Shown: piece after piece, positions 9,993 through 19,932 of the stretch
Position numbering within the stretch: position 1 is the stretch's first letter
How the letters are laid out: each line of letters begins with the position of its first letter
Position numbers and translations under genes: made by a program
The notes under the pieces: model-generated
Seen by the model: only the letters and a program-made list of their open reading frames with translations
Databases searched by the model: none
Told to the model about the DNA's origin: nothing
From: Mesorhizobium sp. Pch-S
Lineage (GTDB): Bacteria > Pseudomonadota > Alphaproteobacteria > Rhizobiales > Rhizobiaceae
Reading direction: 5' to 3'
Length of the DNA stretch: 64,000 nt
NCBI RefSeq assembly: GCF_004136315.1
Contig: NZ_CP029562.1
Span: forward strand, 372,001 to 436,000

Positions 9993-10343
9993 TCAGATCG
10001 GCAAATTATGCGCCTTGGCTATGATATCATCGCCAAGGCGCTCGACATAGAGCGCACCCTCGACCGTGCGCTTGACCAGTACATTGCGCCTGTCGAGCTC
10101 GTCGCGGTGGCGTGAGACGAGCTTGAGTACGCCCATCGTGTCCAATGCGCGGGTGATGACGGGCTTGGTGACATCGAGGCGGATGGCAAGGCCCCGAACC
10201 GTGTGCGGCGGCGGATCCAGATAGATGGTAAGCAGGATCGCCAGCTGTCGCGCCGTGAGATCGGGGGCGTCGCCGCGCACCTGCGAGAGCATGACCTGCT
10301 GCCACAGTCGCAAGGCCTGGCTGGGACGCAGAGCGATCGACAT
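9993..10343 (-). CDS. MarR-like winged-helix regulator
   Basis: A 116-residue winged-helix DNA-binding protein. LTARQLAILLTIYLDPPPHTVRGLAIRLDVTKPVITRALD gives the helix-turn-helix, and SRHRDELDRRNVLVKRT the wing. It lies between a leucyl aminopeptidase and an NlpC/P60 gene on the same strand (48 and 24 base gaps), so it may control that small operon; this is inference. It is shorter than typical MarR proteins because the dimerisation helices are minimal. Confidence 0.82.
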   Translation of the reverse strand: MSIALRPSQALRLWQQVMLSQVRGDAPDLTARQLAILLTIYLDPPPHTVRGLAIRLDVTKPVITRALDTMGVLKLVSRHRDELDRRNVLVKRTVEGALYVERLGDDIIAKAHNLPI

Positions 10344-10391
10344 CCATCCAGCATGACGGAAAATCGTTTCGTGTCCGTTTCAGTCCCGAGC

Positions 10392-11750
10392 TCAGCCGAA
10401 GCGGCCGGAAATCACCCGTTCCAGCGCGCGAATGGCCTGTGCCTCGCCACCGGCCGGACCATGGGGCCGCTCGGCGGGATTCCAGGCGAAGATGTCGAAA
10501 TGCGCCCAACTCGAGCTCTTCTCGACAAAGCGCTTGAGGAAAAGAGCAGCCGTGATCGAGCCTGCGAAGCTGTCCGCCGTCACATTGTTCATGTCGGCGA
10601 TCTTGGACGACAGCTTGGCGTCATAGGGTTTCCAAAGCGGCATGCGCCACAGTGGATCCTCCACCGCAACCGCAGCCGCCGCGAGTTCGGCAGCGAGCGC
10701 GTCGTCATCGGTGTAGAAGGGTGGCAGGTCTGGGCCAAGCGCGACACGCGCGGCACCGGTCAGCGTGGCCATGTCCACCAGCAACTGCGGCTGCTCGTCG
10801 TCGGCCAGCGCCAGCGCGTCCGCCAGCACAAGACGGCCTTCGGCATCGGTGTTGCCGATCTCGACCGTGATACCCTTGCGGCTGGTCAACACGTCGCCTG
10901 GACGGAAGGCATTGGCGGAGATGGAATTCTCCACGGCCGGGATCAGGACACGCAGCCTGACCTTCAGACCCGCGGCCATGATCATCGAGGCAAGGCCAAG
11001 CACATTGGCCGCGCCACCCATATCCTTTTTCATCAGCAGCATCGAGGCCGACGGCTTGATGTCGAGCCCACCGGTGTCGAAGCAGACGCCTTTGCCGACC
11101 AGCGTCACTTTTGGTGCGCCCTTCGGCCCCCAGGTCAAATCGATGAGGCGTGGCGCTTCCGCCGAGGCGCGGCCGACGGCATGGATCATCGGGAAGTTCT
11201 TCTTGATGAGGTCGTCGCCTTTTGTGACGGAGATATCCGCCTTGTGTTTTTTTGCCAGCGCGCGCACCGCCTTCTCAAGCGCTTCCGGCCCCATGTCGCT
11301 GGTCGGCGTGTTGACGAGGTCGCGGGTCAGAAAGACGCTTTCGGCAATACGCCCGATACGATCCGCGTCAACACCAGCCGGCAATGCGAAACGCAACGCC
11401 TTGCCATGTTTCTTGCCGTAACGGGTAAAGACGTAGCCGCCAAGCACCAGCGCCAGTGCGGAAAGCTCCGGATCAGCAGGCGGTTCCGCGAAATGCCAAT
11501 CGCCGGCGGGCAGCGCCCTGGCGAGAGAACCGGCCTGCAAAGCGCCCTCGCCTGCGCCGAATAGTGCACCGCCGATCGTGCCGTCCTTCCCGGGCAGCAC
11601 GAGCGTGCGTCCCGCCTCACCTGAGAAGCCGTTGGCCTTAGCCCAGGCAAGCGCGTCAGGCGGCAGCAGCGCAGCATCCAGCCCATCCTTGCGAACGAGG
11701 TGCACGGGCAGCGCGTTGCGGGGTTTCTTTGCGACGAGTTCGACTGGCAT
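10392..11750 (-). CDS. M17 leucyl aminopeptidase family protein
   Basis: A 452-residue cytosolic metallo-aminopeptidase that removes N-terminal residues, with leucine preferred in the family. The diagnostic M17 signature NTDAEGRLVLADAL is present near residue 295. Metal ligands are also in GKGVCFDTGGLDIKPS (near 207) and KKDMGGAANVLG (near 229). The ATG at 11750 is preceded by GGAGC at seven bases. It is first in a minus-strand run with the MarR-like and NlpC genes and diverges from tadD. Confidence 0.92.
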   Translation of the reverse strand: MPVELVAKKPRNALPVHLVRKDGLDAALLPPDALAWAKANGFSGEAGRTLVLPGKDGTIGGALFGAGEGALQAGSLARALPAGDWHFAEPPADPELSALALVLGGYVFTRYGKKHGKALRFALPAGVDADRIGRIAESVFLTRDLVNTPTSDMGPEALEKAVRALAKKHKADISVTKGDDLIKKNFPMIHAVGRASAEAPRLIDLTWGPKGAPKVTLVGKGVCFDTGGLDIKPSASMLLMKKDMGGAANVLGLASMIMAAGLKVRLRVLIPAVENSISANAFRPGDVLTSRKGITVEIGNTDAEGRLVLADALALADDEQPQLLVDMATLTGAARVALGPDLPPFYTDDDALAAELAAAAVAVEDPLWRMPLWKPYDAKLSSKIADMNNVTADSFAGSITAALFLKRFVEKSSSWAHFDIFAWNPAERPHGPAGGEAQAIRALERVISGRFG

Positions 11751-11785
11751 TTTCAAGCTCCGCGGGCGCCCACGACTCGGCGCTC

Positions 11786-11807
11786 TTAACCATCCGTTAG
11801 GGTTAAC
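11786..11807. promoter_or_regulatory. Possible CtrA-like motif upstream of tadD
   Basis: TTAACCAT followed 9 bases later by TTAAC lies in the 120-base divergent region between the aminopeptidase and tadD. TTAACCAT and TTAA half-sites are the known alphaproteobacterial CtrA recognition elements. Half-site spacing is not the canonical seven, so this is only suggestive. Confidence 0.3.
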
Positions 11808-11871
11808 AGAATATTTCTCGGCTAGGGAAGACGGCCGGCGCACGGCCCCCGGAAGAATGGAGCCCGCCCCC

Positions 11872-12708
11872 ATGCCCATCACCCTCCCCGCCCGCAAGAC
11901 AGGCAAGCGGTTGATGACTGCAGCGCTTCTGGCCGTGCTGACGGCCGGTGTCGCCGGCTGCGGCACCACAGACCGCATGTCGACGGGCTCGATCGGGCGT
12001 GGCAGCGGCAAGCCGGTGGAACTGATGTCCTCCAGCGAACTGCGCGATGCCACTGGCCGGCTCGGCGAATCCTATGCGCGCAATCCCAATGACAAGAACA
12101 TCGCACTGAAGTACGCCATTGTGCTACAGATGAACGGTGATGCCGATCAGTCCCTGGCGGTGATGCGCAAACTCGCCATCGCCTATCCAAAAGAGCGTGA
12201 TGTGCTTGCCGCCTACGGCAAGGCGCTCGCCGCGAACGGCCAGTTCGAGCCGGCGCTCGACGCTGTACGACGCGCCCAGACGCCGGAGTATCCCGACTGG
12301 AGACTCGTCTCCGCCGAAGGAGCCATCCTCGACCAGCTCGGTCAACGCGACGAAGCCCGGCAGCTGTACCGAAAGGCACAGGACCTGAAGCCGAACGAAC
12401 CGTCGATCCTGTCCAACCTCGGCATGTCCTACCTGCTGGAAGGAGATTTGCGCACGGCGGAAACCTATCTGCGCTCGGCCAGCTCACAGCCGAATGCCGA
12501 CAGCCGCGTGCGACAGAACCTGGCACTTGCCGTTGGTCTCCAGGGTCGTTTCGACGAGGCGGAGAAGATCGCCTCCCAGGAATTGTCTCCCGAGCAGGCG
12601 CAGGCCAATGTCGCCTATCTGCGCCAGATGCTGTCCCAGCAAAACGCGTGGAGCCAGCTCAAAGCTCAGGACAAGGGCAAGAAGCAGCCTGCGGCTGCCG
12701 TCAACTGA
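11872..12708 (+). CDS. tadD: TadD-like TPR lipoprotein of the Flp pilus
   Basis: A 278-residue lipoprotein: signal sequence with lipobox TAGVAGC near residue 27, then TPR repeats (RDVLAAYGKALAANGQFEPA, EPSILSNLGMSYLLEGDLRT). TadD proteins are outer-membrane pilotins or scaffolds of the tight-adherence pilus secretin. It converges on tadC with a shared hairpin terminator, which ties it to the pilus locus although it is on the opposite strand. The ATG at 11872 follows GGAG at nine bases; an ATG 15 bases upstream is also in frame. Confidence 0.85.
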   Translation: MPITLPARKTGKRLMTAALLAVLTAGVAGCGTTDRMSTGSIGRGSGKPVELMSSSELRDATGRLGESYARNPNDKNIALKYAIVLQMNGDADQSLAVMRKLAIAYPKERDVLAAYGKALAANGQFEPALDAVRRAQTPEYPDWRLVSAEGAILDQLGQRDEARQLYRKAQDLKPNEPSILSNLGMSYLLEGDLRTAETYLRSASSQPNADSRVRQNLALAVGLQGRFDEAEKIASQELSPEQAQANVAYLRQMLSQQNAWSQLKAQDKGKKQPAAAVN

Positions 12709-12735
12709 TCAAACCACGAGACTTGAAGCCATTGG

Positions 12736-12764
12736 AAAACCGCGCCGGTGCCGCGCGGTTTTTT
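12736..12764. terminator. Bidirectional hairpin terminator between tadD and tadC
   Basis: AAAACCGCGC and GCGCGGTTTT form a ten-base stem with T runs on both strands, between convergent genes. Confidence 0.85.
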
Positions 12765-12793
12765 CTGTCTGGAGCGACTTCCTGATCGCGGTG

Positions 12794-13813
12794 CTACTGC
12801 TGTGAGGACGACCGGCTTTTCTCGCCGAATATGCCGCGCTCGCTGACGGTAATGCCGGCAGGGCCGAGAATGATGGCGAAGAGCACCGGCAGAAAGAACA
12901 GGATCATGGGTACGGTCAGCTTCGGGGGAAGAGCAGCTGCTTTCTTCTCTGCCTCGTTCATGCGCATGTCACGACTTTCTGCAGCCAGCACCCGCAAGGC
13001 ATGCGCGACGGGCGTACCGTAGCGCTCAGCCTGAATGAGTGCCTGGGAGACCGCCTTCACCGAATCCAGCCCCGTACGGCCAGCGAGGTTTTCATAGGCC
13101 TGACGACGTTCCTGCAGATAGGAGAGTTCGGCGTTGGTCAGCACGAACTCTTCCGCCAGTTCAGCGGATTGCGCGCCGATCTCATCCGAAACCTTGTGCA
13201 TTGCGGCTTCGACGGACATGCCCGATTCCACGCAGATCAACATCAGGTCGAGCGCGTCTGGCCAGGCCTTCAGGATGGATTGCTTGCGTTTGGTGGCACG
13301 GTTGGAAACATACAGAACCGGCAGATAGAAGCCGGCATACCCCCCAAGAATGCAAACGAACAGCTTCACGAAGAAAGGCTGTTCCCCGAGAGAGCCAAGT
13401 ACGAAGACGTAAAAGACTGCCAATGCCAGACCCAGGAATGGCAGCACCAGTCGAAAGAACAGGAACTTGGTGAGCGGGTTCTGGCCACGGAAACCGGCCA
13501 TCTTCAGTTTCTGCAGCGTCTTCTCGTCCGCCAGCGCGCGCTTCAGATCCAGTCGTTCGACAATGTTGCGCATGCCGACCGACTGTTCCTCGCGCAGCCC
13601 CTTGCGGCGTCGATCGGCTTCGGCGGCAAGCCTTGCGCGCTGTTTGGCGCGCAGCTCGTCGCGTTCCAGTGCCACAGACTTCATTCGCACTTTGAGAGGA
13701 TCGCGGGCGAAGGCCGGCAAAAGCGTGAAAACGGTGGCGAAAACGGCAATCGCCACCAGAATGGCGATCAGAAAGGCCGGATCGGTAAGGGTGCTGATTG
13801 TCTGACCGGTCAT
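12794..13813 (-). CDS. tadC: TadC inner-membrane pilus assembly protein
   Basis: A 339-residue type II secretion F-family platform protein of the Flp pilus. One N-terminal helix (FLIAILVAIAVFATVFTLL), a charged cytoplasmic stretch, two central helices (near residues 123-165) and a C-terminal pair (VPMILFFLPVLFAIILGPAG) frame the GspF domain. LDLMLICVESGMSVEAAM is the typical TadC motif. It follows tadB after four bases and is last in the minus-strand pilus operon. Confidence 0.93.
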   Translation of the reverse strand: MTGQTISTLTDPAFLIAILVAIAVFATVFTLLPAFARDPLKVRMKSVALERDELRAKQRARLAAEADRRRKGLREEQSVGMRNIVERLDLKRALADEKTLQKLKMAGFRGQNPLTKFLFFRLVLPFLGLALAVFYVFVLGSLGEQPFFVKLFVCILGGYAGFYLPVLYVSNRATKRKQSILKAWPDALDLMLICVESGMSVEAAMHKVSDEIGAQSAELAEEFVLTNAELSYLQERRQAYENLAGRTGLDSVKAVSQALIQAERYGTPVAHALRVLAAESRDMRMNEAEKKAAALPPKLTVPMILFFLPVLFAIILGPAGITVSERGIFGEKSRSSSQQ

Positions 13814-13817
13814 CGTC

Positions 13818-14831
13818 CTACACTTCGATATTCATCATTCGCCGCATCACGAAGATGCCGATCGACATCCAGAAGCCAGCGACACCCAGGATTATGTTTC
13901 CCGTGCTGGTCGTAAACAGCGGCATCAGATAGTTCGGACTTGTCAGATAGACGAGAAACGCCACGATGAAGGGCAATGCGCCGATGATCGCCGCAGAGGC
14001 TTTGGCTTCCATCGACAGCGCCTGAATCCTGGCCTTCATTTTCTTGCGGTCGCGAAGCACACGCGACAGATTGCCGAGTGCCTCTGAAAGGTTGCCGCCG
14101 GCCTGCGACTGAATCTGGATAACGATGCCGAAGAAACCGGCTTCGGCGCATGGCATTGTCTCAGGCATGCGCAACGCGGCTTCCGGGATGGACATGCCCA
14201 CCTGCTGGGCATCGACGATCCGCCGGAACTCACTCTTGACCGGCTCCGCGGCTTCATTGGCGATCAGCCGAATGCCATCGTTGAGTGGCAGGCCTGATTT
14301 CACGGCGCGAACAATCACGTCCAGCGAATTGGGAAATTCGTTGAGGAAGGCTTTGACACGGCGCTTGCGGCAAAAGGAGATAAACCAGCGCGGCAAGCCC
14401 AGGGCACCGACCAGCAAGGCGGCAGGCACGGCAAACAGCGGCGCACCGGCCAGGAAGGTCAGGAAGCAGAGCGCGATGCCGCTGACAACCGAATAGACGT
14501 AGAAGCGCTCCATTGTCATGGTGAGGCCGGCCTGGCGGATCTGGATTCGCAGAGGCGGATTCTTGATGGTGCGCGTACTGGTCTTCTGCTTCTCGTCGAG
14601 ATCCTTCAGCGTGTCCTGCAAGGATTTGCGGCGTTTGGCCGCCTCGTTCATCTTTTCACGAGCTGCTTTCACGACCGCCCGGTCGCTCTCCGCGGCCTTG
14701 ATGGTTTCCAGGCGCTTGCCGGCCTGTTTTGCAGCGCTCATGCTGTTGAACATCAAAGCATATGCAATCGCGCCGGCGCTCGTACCGGCGAGAACGACGA
14801 AGATCAGAACGGTGCTGTCGATACCGAACAT
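13818..14831 (-). CDS. tadB: TadB inner-membrane pilus assembly protein
   Basis: A 337-residue GspF-family membrane protein, partner of TadC in the inner-membrane platform. Helices are at residues 7-30, 97-140 and 280-330. The motif FPNSLDVIVRAVKSGLPLND near residue 180 is the F-domain signature. The ATG at 14831 (MFGIDSTVLIFVVL) has AGGAA upstream and lies 28 bases after cpaF. Confidence 0.93.
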   Translation of the reverse strand: MFGIDSTVLIFVVLAGTSAGAIAYALMFNSMSAAKQAGKRLETIKAAESDRAVVKAAREKMNEAAKRRKSLQDTLKDLDEKQKTSTRTIKNPPLRIQIRQAGLTMTMERFYVYSVVSGIALCFLTFLAGAPLFAVPAALLVGALGLPRWFISFCRKRRVKAFLNEFPNSLDVIVRAVKSGLPLNDGIRLIANEAAEPVKSEFRRIVDAQQVGMSIPEAALRMPETMPCAEAGFFGIVIQIQSQAGGNLSEALGNLSRVLRDRKKMKARIQALSMEAKASAAIIGALPFIVAFLVYLTSPNYLMPLFTTSTGNIILGVAGFWMSIGIFVMRRMMNIEV

Positions 14832-14859
14832 CGGCAAGATTCCTCGCGCCTTGGGATCC

Positions 14860-16350
14860 CTACTCGGCCCTCTTCTCCATTGCCTCGAGCGCACTCGCCA
14901 GGTGCTGCTCCTCACCGTAGTAGCGGGCTCGCTCCCAGAAATGCGGGCGGCCGATGCCGGTCGATACATGCTCGCCGATAAGCCTGCCGTTCATGTCTTC
15001 GCCCTTGATGTTGTAGAGGACGAGATCCTGCGTGATGATCACGTCGCCTTCCATGCCGATCACTTCGGTGATGTGGGTGATCCGTCGCGACCCGTCGCGC
15101 AGGCGCGCGGCCTGGATGATGACATCAACGGAACCGACGATGATCTCGCGCACCGTCTTCTGAGGCAGCGAGTAGCCGCCCATCGCGATCATGGATTCCA
15201 TGCGGTTCAGGCATTCACGCGGGCTGTTGGAGTGGATCGTTCCCATCGAGCCGTCGTGACCGGTGTTCATGGCCTGAAGCAGGTCAAAGACCTCCGGTCC
15301 GCGTACCTCGCCGACGATGATGCGGTCTGGCCGCATGCGCAGGCAGTTCTTGACCAGATCCCGCATGGTCACCTCGCCCTCGCCCTCAAGATTGGGCGGA
15401 CGCGTTTCCAGGCGCACCACATGCGGCTGCTGAAGCTGCAGTTCAGCCGAATCCTCGCAGGTGATCACCCGCTCCTCGCGGTCGACATAGTTGGTCAGGC
15501 AATTGAGCAGCGTCGTCTTGCCGGAACCGGTCGAGCCTGAAATGACGACGTTGCATCGAACCCGACCGATGATCTTGAGGACTTCCGCGCCCTCGGGCGA
15601 AATCGCACCGAAACGAACGAGCTGGTCGAGGGTGAGCTTGTCCTTCTTGAACTTTCGGATGGTGAGCGCGGTGCCGTCGATGGCCAGAGGCGGCGCAATG
15701 ACGTTGACGCGTGACCCGTCCGGAAGACGGGCGTCGCAGATCGGCGAGGATTCATCCACGCGGCGACCGACCTGGGAAACGATGCGCTGGCAGATATTCA
15801 AGAGCTGCTGGTTGTCGCGGAAACGGATACCTGTCGTTTCCACCCGGCCGTTGACTTCGATGTAGACGTTGCGGGAGCCGTTCACCATGATGTCGGCGAT
15901 GTCGTCGCGTGCCAGCAGCGGTTCGAGCGGCCCGTAACCCAGGACGTCGTTGCAGATGTCCTCAAGCAGATCTTCCTGCTCGGCGATCGACATCGCGAAG
16001 TTCTTGATCGCGATGATGTCGTTGACGATGTCGCGGATTTCCTCGCGCGCGCTTTCCGGGTCGAGCTTGGCGAGCTGCGACAGATCGATCGTGTCGATGA
16101 GAGCCGAGAAGACCTGGCTCTTGGTGTCATAGTAGCCTTCGCCGCGCTCGCGAGGTGCCCGTTTGGCTTCCACGGCCATGCTTGGGGCTTCGATCGCCCG
16201 CCGTGCCGGTGCGGCGGCCGGCGGCGTCTGCTGCGGCGCGATCGGCGCAGATGGACGAGGTGCTACCGCAACCTCCAAAGGCGCGGGTGCGAGCTGCCGG
16301 AATTCCGGCGTCGCCCGACTGCCATCGTCACTGCCTCTCTTGCCAAACAT
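14860..16350 (-). CDS. cpaF: CpaF/TadA pilus assembly ATPase
   Basis: A 496-residue secretion ATPase that powers Flp pilus extrusion. The N-terminus is a Pro/Ala-rich linker; the GspE-like core has Walker [14 protein letters not shown] near residue 270, an Asp box [11 protein letters not shown], a His box [14 protein letters not shown] and Walker [10 protein letters not shown]. Full length and all motifs are intact. It sits between cpaE and tadB with 28-base gaps on both sides. Confidence 0.96.
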   Translation of the reverse strand: MFGKRGSDDGSRATPEFRQLAPAPLEVAVAPRPSAPIAPQQTPPAAAPARRAIEAPSMAVEAKRAPRERGEGYYDTKSQVFSALIDTIDLSQLAKLDPESAREEIRDIVNDIIAIKNFAMSIAEQEDLLEDICNDVLGYGPLEPLLARDDIADIMVNGSRNVYIEVNGRVETTGIRFRDNQQLLNICQRIVSQVGRRVDESSPICDARLPDGSRVNVIAPPLAIDGTALTIRKFKKDKLTLDQLVRFGAISPEGAEVLKIIGRVRCNVVISGSTGSGKTTLLNCLTNYVDREERVITCEDSAELQLQQPHVVRLETRPPNLEGEGEVTMRDLVKNCLRMRPDRIIVGEVRGPEVFDLLQAMNTGHDGSMGTIHSNSPRECLNRMESMIAMGGYSLPQKTVREIIVGSVDVIIQAARLRDGSRRITHITEVIGMEGDVIITQDLVLYNIKGEDMNGRLIGEHVSTGIGRPHFWERARYYGEEQHLASALEAMEKRAE

Positions 16351-16378
16351 GATCTGCTACCCATCCCGCCCCAGGCGG

Positions 16379-17662
16379 TTACTTCTTGTTACGCCTGAGC
16401 TTGCCGAGAATGTTGCCGAGCCCGGCTTTTTTCTTCGCCTTGAGTTCGCTGCGGCCCGTCAGCACATGGGCGATCTCCTTGATCGTGGCCACGACCGGGT
16501 TCTTGGCGTCCATTTCGCCAAGCATACGACCGTTGTTGGCGGCATTGCCGAACAACAGGGGCTCGAAGGGTATGACGGCCATGGGCATGATGCCCAGAGG
16601 CTCGGCGAAGTCGTTGGCCGAGATCTCGGGGCGCTTGGGAACGCCGGCCTGGTTCAGGATCAGCTTGGGAGCCGGGTCATTCGGCCTCAGCCGTTTCAGC
16701 ATGTCCACCAGGTTCTTGGCGTTGCGCAGATTGGCCAGCTCCGGCGTTGCGGTGATGACGATCTCGTCGGCCTTGATCAGCGTGTTCTTGCTCCAGCCGC
16801 TCCAGATGTGGGGCACGTCCAGAACCAGCAGGGGTGCGGTGCGCTGTGCCGTGTCGATGATCTGGCTGAAAGCTTCCGGCTCGAAGTCATAGACACGGTC
16901 AAGCGTGGAAGGCGCCGCCAACAGGGAGAGATGTTCGGCACACTGCGCCAGCAGGCGATCGAGATAGACTTCGTCGATGCGCTCCGGCGAAAAAACCGCT
17001 TCGGCGATACCTTGCGCAGGGTCCTGGTCAAAGTTGATGTTCGCGGTACCGAAGGCGAGGTCCAGGTCGGCCACGACGACTTCCGACTTGAACAACGAGG
17101 AGACGGCCCAGGCGACGTTGTGCGCGATCGTGGAGGAGCCGACGCCACCCTTGGCGCCGACGAAGGCCACCGAGCGGCCAATCGGCTCCGCTTCCGGATC
17201 GACAAAGATCGAGGTGACGACGGCGACGATATCGGCCATCGAAACCGGGGCGACCACATATTCCGAAATGCCGGAACGGATCAGTTCGCGATAGAGGCCG
17301 ACATCGTTGTAGTGTCCGATCACCACCACCTTCGACGAAGGGTCGCAATATTCGGCGAGCTGTCCGAGCTGCTCGAGCATCTCCTTCGGCTCGGCCCGCG
17401 TCTCCAGCACGATCAGATTGGGTGTCGGAGCGGAATGGTAGAAGTCGACCGCCGTGGGAATGCCACCCATGTGAACTTTCAGATGGGCCTTGGCCATGCG
17501 CCGGTCCATGCCCGCGCGCTCGATCGGGTTGGCGACACCTTCAGTCTCGCAGAAGGCCTGGATGGAAATACGTGGGACAGGCCGCAACGACTGCATTGCA
17601 GCGATGTCCTGGTGCGAGACATCGCCGTCTTCCGCCGAAGGATCGTAGGCGAGATTGGTCAT
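16379..17662 (-). CDS. cpaE: CpaE/TadZ pilus localisation ATPase
   Basis: A 427-residue protein with an N-terminal receiver-like domain (VVVIGHYNDVGLYRELIRSG) and a C-terminal MinD/ParA-type ATPase domain. The deviant Walker A is VGAKGGVGSSTIAHN near residue 172. CpaE/TadZ places the pilus machine at the cell pole in Caulobacter and relatives. The ATG at 17662 starts MTNLAYDPSAEDG; an upstream extension has no family resemblance. It ends with a Lys-rich tail. Confidence 0.94.
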   Translation of the reverse strand: MTNLAYDPSAEDGDVSHQDIAAMQSLRPVPRISIQAFCETEGVANPIERAGMDRRMAKAHLKVHMGGIPTAVDFYHSAPTPNLIVLETRAEPKEMLEQLGQLAEYCDPSSKVVVIGHYNDVGLYRELIRSGISEYVVAPVSMADIVAVVTSIFVDPEAEPIGRSVAFVGAKGGVGSSTIAHNVAWAVSSLFKSEVVVADLDLAFGTANINFDQDPAQGIAEAVFSPERIDEVYLDRLLAQCAEHLSLLAAPSTLDRVYDFEPEAFSQIIDTAQRTAPLLVLDVPHIWSGWSKNTLIKADEIVITATPELANLRNAKNLVDMLKRLRPNDPAPKLILNQAGVPKRPEISANDFAEPLGIMPMAVIPFEPLLFGNAANNGRMLGEMDAKNPVVATIKEIAHVLTGRSELKAKKKAGLGNILGKLRRNKK

Positions 17663-17687
17663 GCTTTTGCCCTTTGATCTCCGACCG

Positions 17688-18407
17688 TCAATATTCGACT
17701 TCTGTGCGCGGCGCCGGCGTGTAGAATGGCGCCTTCCGGTACCCGTCGATGACCACTCCGCGCCGCGTCGCATCGACCGGCGTCTGCTGACGCGGTCCCA
17801 GCAGATCGTTCGGATTGGCGATCTGGGCAGCGAGGTTGTTCTGATAGGAGCAGCCGAAGTTGGTGTAGTGCTTGTTCTCGGTCGTATCGCCGATGTCCGC
17901 CGACCAGCGACCGCATTTGTCGGTATGGGCACGCATGGCAGAATACGTCACGCGCACCGGCGCCGCTATATCTCCCGCACCAGCATCATAGGAGATGAAT
18001 GCAATACGGTCGCGACGAATACCGTTGGTGGAGGCGACCTTTGCGAGACCACGGGCCGTGGATTGAGCAGCAATCTCATTGGCTGAGCCCGAAGGTACTG
18101 AAATGGTCAGCACTGAAGCGGCAGCGCGGTCATAGCCCTCGAGAAAGCCAAGCAGCGACTCGCTTTGTGCTCGCGTCATGCCACGGTCACTCGCTCCGAC
18201 CGGGATATCCAGCGTCTTGTCCTGCTGGGAGATCATGATCGGGTGATTTGTACGATAATCGTCCGGGATTGCACCCACCGTAACGCTGTCGCGGTTGGCG
18301 CAGCCGCCGAGCAGTGCAACTGCGAGCGCCATCGCAGGCACAAACATCCTCGTGCCTCGACCCTTCAGCGCCAGCTGCGGGACCCTGTTGCTTGCCGAAT
18401 AGGACAT
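17688..18407 (-). CDS. cpaD: CpaD pilus lipoprotein
   Basis: A 239-residue outer-membrane-associated protein of the Flp pilus. The signal sequence ends in a lipobox (ALLGGCANRD). GCSYQNNLAAQIANPNDLLGPR near the C-terminus is the family hallmark. ATG at 18407 is preferred over one six bases upstream because GGGGA is then correctly spaced. Thirteen bases separate it from cpaC. Confidence 0.93.
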   Translation of the reverse strand: MSYSASNRVPQLALKGRGTRMFVPAMALAVALLGGCANRDSVTVGAIPDDYRTNHPIMISQQDKTLDIPVGASDRGMTRAQSESLLGFLEGYDRAAASVLTISVPSGSANEIAAQSTARGLAKVASTNGIRRDRIAFISYDAGAGDIAAPVRVTYSAMRAHTDKCGRWSADIGDTTENKHYTNFGCSYQNNLAAQIANPNDLLGPRQQTPVDATRRGVVIDGYRKAPFYTPAPRTEVEY

Positions 18408-18420
18408 ATCCATTCCCCGC

Positions 18421-19932
18421 TTACTTGTAGATGAAGCCGACGACGCCGTGATATCGGCCGGCGGGTTTATCGGTCTGCATGGTGCCGTAAACTCGGTTGA
18501 TGCGACCGAGGAACATGCCAGCTCCATCACTGGCTGCATTGAAATTGTCGTCGGGCTTTGCAAGGTCGTTGCGCGCAGTCGGACGGGCAAGATAGGGAGT
18601 GACGATCACGACGAGCTCTGTCTCGTTGCGCACGAAGTCGCGGCTACGGAACAAGGCGCCCAGAACCGGAATCTTGCCGAGACCAGGCAGGCCGCTGACA
18701 GCCTGACGGATGTCGTCTCGGACCAGCCCGGCGATCATCATCGAGCCGCCGGAGGGCAATTCGATGGTCGTGTCGGCCAAACGCTTGCGTATCGACAGAA
18801 TGCTCATGCCTGGAAGATCCCTCAGGCCCTCCAGGGTTGCCGTACCTTCGGTCGTCGGCTCGGAAACGGACGTCCGAACCTTCAAGCTTATCCGCCCTGC
18901 GGAAAGCACAACCGGCTGGAATTCGAGCCCGATTCCGTATTCAAGGCGCTCGAACGTGTATTTTACGCCTTTGTCCTCCTCACCGGTGCGTTCCTTCACC
19001 ATATTGAACTCACCACCGACCTTGAATGTGGCTTTCTCCCCCGAGACCGCCGTCAGCGTCGGCTCTGCCAGTGTTTTCATCACACCGGACTGCTCCATGG
19101 CATTGATGTATGCTTTCAGCGAATTGTTGCCGATTGCTGCGGTCGAGAATTGAGAGAGCGGTTTGCCCAAGCCATAGGGCGGCGAGCTCAGGGAGCTCCA
19201 GCTGATGCCATTCGAGCCGCCATTACCGACCATGTTGACGCCGAGCTGCTTCATGACCGACCGGCTTACCTCCGCCACAGTCACTTTCAGCGTTACCTGA
19301 TCGTCGCCCATGATCTGGAGCAGGTTCACGATCTGGCTCTTCTGGCGGGTCTGGTCGGGGTTGTTGATGTCCACCCCGCCATCACGAGAGCCGCCCACCG
19401 CGGTTTGCGAATATTGGCCGGTGGTCGCTTCACCGCCTGTCACGAAGATGGTGGCGAGATCGACGGCACGCTTGGAATCGAGCGGCGTGTCGACGGTGCC
19501 TGTCAGGACGACGTTGTCGTTGAGAAGTTCGACCTTGATGCTCGAATTTGGAATGAAGCGTTTGAGGTATTCCTCAAGCCCCGCGACGTCGCGCTCGACT
19601 GCGAGATCAAGGCTCACGATCTGCTCGCCGTTGGGGCCGAAGACGAAGATGTTGGTTTCGCCGACTGCCTTGCCGAACAGATAGATGCGGCGCGACGTGC
19701 GCGTCACGGCGTCAGCCACCGTTGGATTGGCGACGAGGATGTCATAGGCGTCGTTCGGCAGATCGATGACGATCGACTTGTTGAGACCCAGCTTGACGCG
19801 CTGGCTGGCAGCTGTATTGCCGACACGCGCCTTGCCGCTCGCAGCCTGCGCTTCAATGGTGCTCGCCAGACCGGTCCCGAGCAAGAGGAGACCGACGGCA
19901 AGGGTGGTGGCGAACCGGGACATGACCTTCAT
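18421..19932 (-). CDS. cpaC: CpaC/RcpA pilus secretin
   Basis: A 503-residue outer-membrane secretin through which the pilus passes. It has a signal peptide (residues 1-30), an N-terminal pilus-assembly (POTRA-like) domain (SIVIDLPNDAYDILVANPTVAD), a BON/secretin-N segment, and the C-terminal secretin domain with SGEKATFKVGGEF and ELPSGGSMMIAGLVRDDIRQ. Length is normal. Its ATG overlaps the cpaB stop by four bases. Confidence 0.95.
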   Translation of the reverse strand: MKVMSRFATTLAVGLLLLGTGLASTIEAQAASGKARVGNTAASQRVKLGLNKSIVIDLPNDAYDILVANPTVADAVTRTSRRIYLFGKAVGETNIFVFGPNGEQIVSLDLAVERDVAGLEEYLKRFIPNSSIKVELLNDNVVLTGTVDTPLDSKRAVDLATIFVTGGEATTGQYSQTAVGGSRDGGVDINNPDQTRQKSQIVNLLQIMGDDQVTLKVTVAEVSRSVMKQLGVNMVGNGGSNGISWSSLSSPPYGLGKPLSQFSTAAIGNNSLKAYINAMEQSGVMKTLAEPTLTAVSGEKATFKVGGEFNMVKERTGEEDKGVKYTFERLEYGIGLEFQPVVLSAGRISLKVRTSVSEPTTEGTATLEGLRDLPGMSILSIRKRLADTTIELPSGGSMMIAGLVRDDIRQAVSGLPGLGKIPVLGALFRSRDFVRNETELVVIVTPYLARPTARNDLAKPDDNFNAASDGAGMFLGRINRVYGTMQTDKPAGRYHGVVGFIYK